11,532 nt of DNA from assembly GCA_947628325.1 (NCBI GenBank), contig CANQZL010000032.1:1-11532 (forward strand). Direction: 5' to 3'. This stretch comes from an uncultured Bacilli bacterium (GTDB taxonomy: Bacteria > Bacillota_I > Bacilli_A > RF39 > UBA660). Each line of letters begins with the position of its first letter. The stretch's first letter is position 1. This document shows, piece after piece, positions 6,942-11,532 of this stretch. Below the pieces are notes generated by a model. That model saw only the letters and a list, made by a program, of their open reading frames with translations, ran no database searches and was not told where the DNA came from. Made by a program: the position numbers and the translations under genes.

Positions 6942-7757
6942 ATGGAGAAAAAGAGGCAGCAGAAAATTCGTAGAAAAAAAATTAAGCTTAAAATGAAATC
7001 ATTTTTAAAGTTTTTTGTTGTTGTCTGCCTTTTAGGAGCATTAATATTATATCGTAATACTTTAGCTATTAAAAATATTTATATTAAGGGAAATAATGTT
7101 GTTAAAGATATCGCAATAATAGAAAAATTAGAAATTGAAAATTATCCCAGTATTTATAAACTTAGTATTAAAAAATCAAAAGAAAAACTAAAAGAAATTC
7201 CTCTTATAGAAGATGTTAAAATAAGAAGAAATTTATTTGGTAAATTGACAATTGAAGTAAAAGAAGAAAATATATTGTTTTTTTATAAATATAATAATAA
7301 ATATATTACTTCATCTGGAAAATCCTTAGATGATAGTATTGATTATTATGGTTATCCTACTTTAATTAATTTTACTCCTGATACTGTTTTAACAAAATTA
7401 ATTAATGGTTTTAACAAAATTGATTATAATATCATAAGAATGATAGGCGAGATTGAATATACTCCTTATAAATCAAGTAATGGGGTAATAATTGATGATG
7501 GAAGATTTACTTTATTAATGAATGACGATAATACTGTTATTATTGATATTGTAAATATTAAAAAGTTAAATGAGTATAATAAAATATTTGCATCATTAGG
7601 AATGGATACTACTAAAGGTGCCTTGTATTTAGATACCATTACAGAGGATAATATATATTTTAAAAGTTATGAAACTATAGCTAAAGAAGAAGAGGAAGCG
7701 AAAAAGCAACAAGAAGAGCAAGAAAAAGAAGAGAATGAAGATAAAGAAAATGATTAA
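6942..7757 (+). CDS. divIB: Cell division protein DivIB/FtsQ
   Basis: Bitopic divisome protein that bridges early and late division proteins (the FtsL/DivIC and FtsW/PBP group). The 271 residues comprise a very basic cytoplasmic N-terminus (residues 1-19, many Lys/Arg), one transmembrane helix at about 21-37, and an extracytoplasmic POTRA domain beginning IKNIYIKGNNVV and running to about 113 with the typical IPLIEDVKIRRNLFGKLTIEVKE block. A beta domain follows to about 245. The last 24 residues are a Glu/Lys/Gln-rich acidic tail, probably disordered or coiled. GGGAG at 6930-6934, in the last codons of murB, is the ribosome binding site. Its position directly behind murG-murB matches the classical Bacillota cluster. 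ftsA and ftsZ do not follow; queH does. Confidence 0.93.
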   Translation: MEKKRQQKIRRKKIKLKMKSFLKFFVVVCLLGALILYRNTLAIKNIYIKGNNVVKDIAIIEKLEIENYPSIYKLSIKKSKEKLKEIPLIEDVKIRRNLFGKLTIEVKEENILFFYKYNNKYITSSGKSLDDSIDYYGYPTLINFTPDTVLTKLINGFNKIDYNIIRMIGEIEYTPYKSSNGVIIDDGRFTLLMNDDNTVIIDIVNIKKLNEYNKIFASLGMDTTKGALYLDTITEDNIYFKSYETIAKEEEEAKKQQEEQEKEENEDKEND

Positions 7758-7777
7758 TAAAGTAGGGGGGGAAGGTT

Positions 7778-8404
7778 ATGAATTATAATAAAATTATGGA
7801 ACAGATTATAGCAAATAATTGTGATAAGGGATATATACCTAATTTATTATTACATAGTTGTTGTGCTCCATGTTCAAGTCATGTAATAGATACTTTAAGT
7901 CCTTTCTTTAATATTACAGTTTTATACTATAATCCAAATATAGAACCATATGAAGAATATGAGAAAAGAAAAGAAGAAGAAAAACGTTTTTTAAAGTCTT
8001 ATAAAGCTAAAAATAAATTAGATATTTTAGATGTTTCCTATGATAATGATTTGTATCATGAGACTATTAAAGGATTGGAAAAAATAAAAGAGGGTGGAGA
8101 ACGTTGTTTTAAATGCTATTATTTAAGAATGGCTAAAACTGCGGAAATGGCTAAAGATAATAATTTTGATTATTTTGCAACTACATTAACCGTTAGTCCT
8201 TTAAAAAATAGTAATAAAATTAATGAAATAGGACAACTTCTTAGTGAAAAATATGATATACCATATTTATATTCTGATTTTAAGAAAAAAGAAGGATATA
8301 AGCATAGTATTGAAATGTCTAAAGAATATGGTCTATATCGTCAAGATTATTGTGGATGTATATATTCTAAATTAGAAAGAATGGAAAAGAAAAGAAGCGA
8401 TTAA
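7778..8404 (+). CDS. queH: Epoxyqueuosine reductase QueH
   Basis: QueH reduces epoxyqueuosine to queuosine at the wobble position 34 of GUN-anticodon tRNAs; it is the non-homologous replacement for cobalamin-dependent QueG. The 208-residue protein shows the family's cysteine pattern: HSCCAPCSS near the N-terminus (C28, C29, C32), RCFKC (C110, C113) and CGC near the C-terminus (C192, C194), which ligate an iron-sulfur cluster and a further iron. YYNPNIEP (50-57) and the TTLTVSPLKNSNKIN block (135-149) are also typical of the former DUF208. The ATG follows divIB by 20 nt behind a ribosome binding site with a run of seven G (7765-7771) and AAGG. It is the last gene of the murG operon; its stop lies inside a terminator hairpin. 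No other queuosine gene is visible here. Confidence 0.95.
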   Translation: MNYNKIMEQIIANNCDKGYIPNLLLHSCCAPCSSHVIDTLSPFFNITVLYYNPNIEPYEEYEKRKEEEKRFLKSYKAKNKLDILDVSYDNDLYHETIKGLEKIKEGGERCFKCYYLRMAKTAEMAKDNNFDYFATTLTVSPLKNSNKINEIGQLLSEKYDIPYLYSDFKKKEGYKHSIEMSKEYGLYRQDYCGCIYSKLERMEKKRSD

Positions 8405-8416
8405 AATTCGCTTCTT
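8392..8416. terminator. Bidirectional terminator between queH and gatD
   Basis: A perfect 9-bp stem (AAGAAGCGA at 8392-8400, TCGCTTCTT at 8408-8416) has a 7-nt loop. The minus-strand side is followed by TTCTTTTCC and the plus-strand side by ATTTATCTT, so the T tract is better for the minus-strand operon. The queH stop is in the loop and the gatD stop begins in the other arm. Confidence 0.8.
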
Positions 8417-9143
8417 ATTTATCTTGATAAAAGTTTTTAATATACTCGTAATATGCTTTATAAGCAAAATTATTTTGATTTGGTTCTTTATACTTAATAT
8501 TGTTTTGTTTACAAATATTTTTTACTAAATAATCTGTAAAGAAAGGATTTCTAACTAGAAGAGGGCCTAATAAATAAGTACCATAAAAGTTTTTCTCCTT
8601 AAATCCTTCATTAGTATCTTCTTTATCAATAGTACAACCTGTACCTTCGATAACATTAAACAAAGGATTATATCCGTCTTTTAAAAGACTATTACGATTT
8701 GTAAAACCAATAATATTGTGATTATTTAATAGTTTACAATTATAATATTGAGGACCAACAATTCTAAATTCTTCTTCAATTACAAAATAATTAAAAGTAT
8801 TTAGGGCTTTATATTCTTGATTATTTTTAGTAATTGATTTACCAAATAAGTCTAAGGAGTTTCCAGTTATTAAGAAATATTTATCATTATTAATAGCTTC
8901 TTTTATTTCTTTTTTATACTTTAAAATATCATTTAATACTATATTTTGGTTATCACTACTTCCCATTCCCATATAAAAGAAATCATATTTATTAAAATCA
9001 ATTTGATCATTAATAGTTAAAAAATGTATTTCAACTTTCATATCTTGTTCTTCTAAAGCTTGTTTTAAATATCTGATATTGCCATTTTCTCCATATAAGT
9101 TCATTAAATCGTAATATAGATGGGCAATTTTAAATGTTTTCAT
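8415..9143 (-). CDS. gatD: GatD-like class I glutamine amidotransferase subunit lacking the catalytic Cys and His
   Basis: Homologue of GatD, the glutaminase subunit of the MurT-GatD lipid II isoglutaminyl synthase that amidates D-Glu of the stem peptide. The 242 residues align end to end with my recollection of S. aureus GatD: IAHLYYDLMNLYGENGN at the N-terminus, MGMGSSDNQ (58-66) where GGGSDREQ is usual, FRIVG with a conserved Arg (R127), and GTYLLGPLLVRNP near 188-200. The nucleophile elbow ICGGYQ is replaced by ITGNSLD, putting Thr93 at the Cys94 position, and GTYLHGP is replaced by GTYLLGP, putting Leu192 at the His189 position. None of the Cys residues present lies in the elbow, so ordinary glutaminase activity is not expected. 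The start at 9143 is chosen because AGAGG (9157-9153) is 9 nt upstream; ATGs at 9152 and 9149 sit too close to it. It overlaps the end of murT by 14 nt. Confidence 0.85.
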   Translation of the reverse strand: MKTFKIAHLYYDLMNLYGENGNIRYLKQALEEQDMKVEIHFLTINDQIDFNKYDFFYMGMGSSDNQNIVLNDILKYKKEIKEAINNDKYFLITGNSLDLFGKSITKNNQEYKALNTFNYFVIEEEFRIVGPQYYNCKLLNNHNIIGFTNRNSLLKDGYNPLFNVIEGTGCTIDKEDTNEGFKEKNFYGTYLLGPLLVRNPFFTDYLVKNICKQNNIKYKEPNQNNFAYKAYYEYIKNFYQDK

Positions 9144-10476
9144 TTTCATCATCCTCTATTAATTTAAGAATATTAGCTGTCATATCAAAGCAGACCATTG
9201 TATATATATCACCAATACTTTTTTCTTTAACCATTTTTATTAATTTACTTAAATCATCAACTAAGATAATTTTTTCTAAAGGGATATTAGCAAATGATAG
9301 TCTTGTTATAACATCATATCTAAATCGACCTATACAAAATATTTTATCTATATTTTTATCATTTAATAGTTCAAATTCAACATCCCAAAGCCAAGATAAA
9401 TCATTGAATTTATATCTTCTTGAAACATTATCAAATCCTAAGATTATTGTTTTTTTGCCTTTTTGATTTTTAATGTATCTGATAGATTGATAATAACTTA
9501 GATTGTTTTCATTTTTTGATTCAAGCATTGTTATATTTCGACCATCTAGGTTTAATACTTTACCTCTTTTAGAAGCAATTTTATCTTTATTAATAGCATC
9601 TTCAATAACTTTATCATCAATGCCAATGCTTTTGCAAACTGAATAGGCAGCTGTAGTATAATAAACGGCATATAAAACGTCTTTGTTTAAATATATGTTA
9701 TGGTTATTTATTTTAATACTATTCTTTTTAAAATCAATATCAGTAGCTTCATAGTCAACATTTCCTCTTTTGTACCCACATTTTTTACATTCGTAATTGC
9801 CAATATGACCATAATGATAATATTTATATGTTAATTTAGTATGACATTTAGGACAATAAGCAAAATCAGCTATTTCTAAATTACTTTTTAAATAACTATC
9901 TTCCGTTTTAGCAACTCCATATCTTATTTTTTCGTTATCATATTGATAACTTAATCTATTTACTAAAGGGTCATCAGCATTAATAATTAACTTAGTATCT
10001 TTGTCTATTGCTTTTAAGATATCTTGAAAGACAACATCAGGATCTCCATTACGGGGAGGTTGATCACGAGTAATATTAGTTATTAATAAATGAGTAATTT
10101 TATTTTTACCAAAAACTAATTTTAAATGGCGTTCATCACATTCTAATAATAATACATCGTGCATAAATTCACCTTTAATATTACAATTATTTAATACTAA
10201 GGTCATTGCTGCTAATATACCATTACTGCCATTTTTATTGTAACAAACATCATATCCAGCATCTGTTAAAATATGATTTATTAATTCAGTAGTTGAACCT
10301 TTTCCTGATGAACCTGTTACAGCAATGACATATTTTGGATATTTTACTTTTTCTAATATATGAGGTTGTCTTAGGATATCGTATACAAAGTATCCGGGAT
10401 AGACAGTTCCATTTTTTTTGAATATTTTACATAAAAATGTAATAAATTTACTAACTATAATTGATAAAGATAACAT
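9130..10476 (-). CDS. murT: MurT-like Mur ligase family protein (lipid II isoglutaminyl synthase subunit MurT)
   Basis: ATP-dependent Mur-ligase-fold partner of GatD, expected to activate the D-Glu alpha-carboxyl of lipid II. The 448 residues show the MurT N-terminal membrane-proximal helix and GTVYPG (23-28), a P-loop (GSSGKGST, 55-62), ECDERH (112-117), TNITRDQ (133-139), LIINADDPLV (163-172), and a four-Cys zinc ribbon inserted in the central domain (C208, C211, C230, C233). A C-terminal DUF1727 domain carries DLSWLWDVEFE (359-369). Several blocks depart from the form I know: the P-loop has GKGS instead of GKT/ST, the usual KNPAGFNQ block reads KNENNLSYYQ (321-330), and the ADGRDVSW-type block reads KFNDLSW. 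Residues 1-20 look membrane-associated. It is the first gene of a two-gene operon with gatD, divergent from the 10605 gene. Family membership is secure; activity is uncertain. Confidence 0.88.
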   Translation of the reverse strand: MLSLSIIVSKFITFLCKIFKKNGTVYPGYFVYDILRQPHILEKVKYPKYVIAVTGSSGKGSTTELINHILTDAGYDVCYNKNGSNGILAAMTLVLNNCNIKGEFMHDVLLLECDERHLKLVFGKNKITHLLITNITRDQPPRNGDPDVVFQDILKAIDKDTKLIINADDPLVNRLSYQYDNEKIRYGVAKTEDSYLKSNLEIADFAYCPKCHTKLTYKYYHYGHIGNYECKKCGYKRGNVDYEATDIDFKKNSIKINNHNIYLNKDVLYAVYYTTAAYSVCKSIGIDDKVIEDAINKDKIASKRGKVLNLDGRNITMLESKNENNLSYYQSIRYIKNQKGKKTIILGFDNVSRRYKFNDLSWLWDVEFELLNDKNIDKIFCIGRFRYDVITRLSFANIPLEKIILVDDLSKLIKMVKEKSIGDIYTMVCFDMTANILKLIEDDENENI

Positions 10477-10482
10477 AATAAA

Positions 10483-10503
10483 TCACCTATCAAAATTATA
10501 ACA
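10483..10503 (-). promoter_or_regulatory. Extended -10 promoter and ribosome binding site of murT-gatD
   Basis: On the minus strand, TGT plus TATAAT (10503-10495) is an extended -10. After 6 nt comes AGGTGA (10488-10483), then 6 nt to the ATG at 10476. No good -35 is present at 17 nt. The predicted leader is about 12 nt and begins at the Shine-Dalgarno. Confidence 0.6.
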
Positions 10504-10547
10504 AAAAAAAACTTATATTTATGAAAAACCTACTATTTTTTACATAT

Positions 10548-10600
10548 TTTGTCGAAGTAATAGTATAAAATATAAATTTTTGTTATATTCTTTATGGTGA
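10548..10600 (+). promoter_or_regulatory. Candidate Spo0A box and promoter upstream of the small STAS-like gene
   Basis: TTTGTCGAAG (10548-10557) contains a perfect TGTCGAA Spo0A core box. Two promoter readings are possible. One is TTGTCG (10549-10554), 16 nt, TATAAA (10571-10576), with the box over the -35. The other is an extended -10 TGTTATATT (10581-10589) with the box centred about 43 nt upstream of the start. GGTGA (10596-10600) is the ribosome binding site, 4 nt before the ATG. In A+T-rich DNA one such heptamer in a window this size could occur by chance. Confidence 0.4.
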
Positions 10601-10604
10601 TAAA

Positions 10605-10832
10605 ATGGAAATGGTTTATATAAATGATACATTATATGTAAATATAGATGATAGAGTAGATTTTACATTAATAAAAAGATTAAGAAATAAAATATATCGA
10701 ATTATTGATACGTATCATATTTCTAATATAGAAATAAAAATATTAAATGATAGCCATTATGATTTTACTTTAATAGATGATTTAATAAATGATTATAGGA
10801 CAAAATATAATGGACGAATTGTTGTTAAATAA
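10605..10832 (+). CDS. Small 75-residue protein, possibly a truncated STAS (SpoIIAA-like) domain
   Basis: The predicted secondary structure, read by eye, is strand (2-15), helix (18-38), strand IEIKIL (42-47), helix (53-68), strand RIVVK (71-75). This matches the first two thirds of a STAS domain such as the anti-anti-sigma factor SpoIIAA, but stops where the third helix would begin; STAS domains are usually near 100 residues. If aligned, SHYDFTLIDDL (50-60) sits over the phosphorylated-Ser loop (MDSSGLGVI), with Thr55 at the phosphoacceptor and the Gly missing. No anti-sigma kinase or sigma gene is adjacent. The ATG has GGTGA 4 nt upstream. The gene is divergent from murT and followed after 61 nt by an independently promoted membrane protein gene; no terminator is seen between them. 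The function is a guess; the gene itself looks real. Confidence 0.6.
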   Translation: MEMVYINDTLYVNIDDRVDFTLIKRLRNKIYRIIDTYHISNIEIKILNDSHYDFTLIDDLINDYRTKYNGRIVVK

Positions 10833-10846
10833 TGGGTAAAAATAGG

Positions 10847-10887
10847 TTTAAAATATATTTTATTTAGTGTATAATTAAAATGAGGTG
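10847..10887 (+). promoter_or_regulatory. Promoter and ribosome binding site of the membrane protein gene
   Basis: -35 TTTAAA (10847-10852), 17-nt spacer, -10 TATAAT (10870-10875), 6 nt, GAGGTG (10882-10887), 6 nt, ATG at 10894. The leader is again predicted to start at about the Shine-Dalgarno. Confidence 0.6.
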
Positions 10888-10893
10888 TTTTTA

Positions 10894-11394
10894 ATGAATG
10901 TTTTTTTTACTTATTTAACTTTTATACCTTGGTTTTTATATTTTGCTCAAATATCAAAAAATGCTATTAAAGATTTAAAAAATAATAAGTTAACTTTTTC
11001 TTGGATTAAGAAAAATATATTTAAGATATTTCATTTTGAAACAATAATTTTATATGCTATTTTTGTATATTTTGCTGTTTATTATAGAGATGCTAATCAA
11101 ATATGGTTAGTAGAAATACTATTATTTTCAGCTATTAATTTATATCTTTATATTAATACCTTTTATGATAAAAATAAAAATAATGGAAAAATAGAAACTA
11201 GAGATATTAGTACAATATTAATTACTTTAATTATTGTTATTTTGCCTATAATATATTATGTATCAACAAAGAATCGTGAAATAACTTACTATATATTATT
11301 TGGATATAGTTTTTTTGGTTATTTAATTGCTGCTATGAGTTCGCTTTTAAATAACTTGATAATAAAGATAATTAGGAAAAATAATGAAAGTTAA
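10894..11394 (+). CDS. Multi-pass membrane protein of unknown function
   Basis: I do not recognise a family. The 166 residues contain about five hydrophobic segments (roughly 3-20, 45-63, 70-89, 106-123, 130-156) separated by short basic or Asn-rich loops, with a charged cytoplasmic-looking loop at about 22-42 and a basic tail (IIRKNNES). No catalytic motif is evident. The start at 10894 is chosen because GAGGTG lies 6 nt upstream; the in-frame GTG at 10885 is part of that site. The stop overlaps the next gene by 11 nt, suggesting translational coupling and a shared operon. Confidence 0.75.
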   Translation: MNVFFTYLTFIPWFLYFAQISKNAIKDLKNNKLTFSWIKKNIFKIFHFETIILYAIFVYFAVYYRDANQIWLVEILLFSAINLYLYINTFYDKNKNNGKIETRDISTILITLIIVILPIIYYVSTKNREITYYILFGYSFFGYLIAAMSSLLNNLIIKIIRKNNES

Positions 11395-11532
11395 TACTTA
11401 TAATATTGAAAAAATAATTGATTCTTTAAATAATAGGGGCTTTACTAATTTTATCACACAAAAAGAATTAATAAATATTAAAGGCAAATTAAATAAAAAT
11501 GAATATAAAATATATAATTTATATGATGAATG
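11384..11532 (+). CDS. 5' part of a gene running off the window, possibly a YlmH-like RNA-binding protein
   Basis: Forty-nine codons are visible, starting at an ATG with AGGA (11374-11377) 6 nt upstream and overlapping the end of the membrane protein gene. Residues 20-49 include FTNFITQKELINIKGKL followed by YKIYNLYDE. This resembles the TDFLxPxEQ...YGGY segment of the N-terminal region of YlmH (S4-domain protein of the Bacillota division cluster), but the match is weak and the S4 domain itself would lie beyond the window. The open frame continues to the last base. Identity is a guess. Confidence 0.45.
   Translation, partial: MKVNTYNIEKIIDSLNNRGFTNFITQKELINIKGKLNKNEYKIYNLYDE

Noticed and set aside
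7765..7771. Run of seven G in the queH ribosome binding site as a phase-variable tract
   Set aside because: Seven is short for slippage-based switching, queH is a housekeeping gene, and the run works as a strong Shine-Dalgarno. Comparison between strains could reopen this.
9134..9466. 110-codon open frame on the plus strand inside murT
   Set aside because: It is antisense to the conserved DUF1727 domain and has no ribosome binding site.
1..11532. CRISPR array, insertion sequence, integrase, tRNA or rRNA
   Set aside because: I saw no regularly spaced repeats, no transposase or recombinase motifs and no cloverleaf-like sequence. The window looks like ordinary chromosome with a few divergent genes.

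Overview
The window is very A+T-rich (roughly a quarter G+C by eye, not counted). It is densely coded, uses AGGTGA/GGAGG-type Shine-Dalgarno sites, and uses TAA, TAG and TGA as stops; murG ends in TGA, so this is the standard bacterial code and not the mycoplasma code. It encodes a peptidoglycan-making, dividing cell: murG, murB, divIB/ftsQ and a murT/gatD pair. Together these point to a low-G+C Bacillota bacterium, most likely an uncultured Bacilli/Erysipelotrichia-type gut lineage. That placement is inference from composition and gene content.

Layout. Bases 1-3724 (+) hold three independently terminated units: the 3' end of a signalling protein with HPt and receiver domains, a PlsC-like acyltransferase, and a membrane-bound hybrid histidine kinase with a C-terminal receiver. 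The kinase and the HPt-receiver protein could be parts of one multistep phosphorelay. Bases 3742-4689 (-) hold an unrecognised Asn/Lys-rich protein that I read tentatively as a degenerate zinc-peptidase-like fold. After a 270-bp intergenic region, bases 4959-8404 (+) form a compact operon murG-murB-divIB-queH (lipid II synthesis, UDP-MurNAc synthesis, divisome assembly, tRNA queuosine synthesis). It ends at a bidirectional terminator shared with the convergent murT-gatD operon (10476 to 8415, -). Bases 10605-11532 (+) hold a 75-residue STAS-like protein, a multi-pass membrane protein and the first 49 codons of a gene that may be ylmH-like.

Main points of interest. (1) The GatD homologue lacks both glutaminase catalytic residues: Thr where S. 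aureus GatD has Cys94, and Leu where it has His189. Its MurT partner also has an altered P-loop and altered DUF1727 motifs, so the pair may no longer amidate lipid II from glutamine. (2) Several genes share one start architecture, TATAAT - 6 nt - AGGTG(A) - 5/6 nt - ATG, which predicts mRNAs that begin almost exactly at the Shine-Dalgarno. (3) A near-consensus Spo0A box lies just upstream of the small STAS-like gene. (4) The unknown protein at 3742-4689 has SELNY where a zincin would have HExxH.

I see no tRNA, rRNA, CRISPR array, insertion sequence or integrase in the window.
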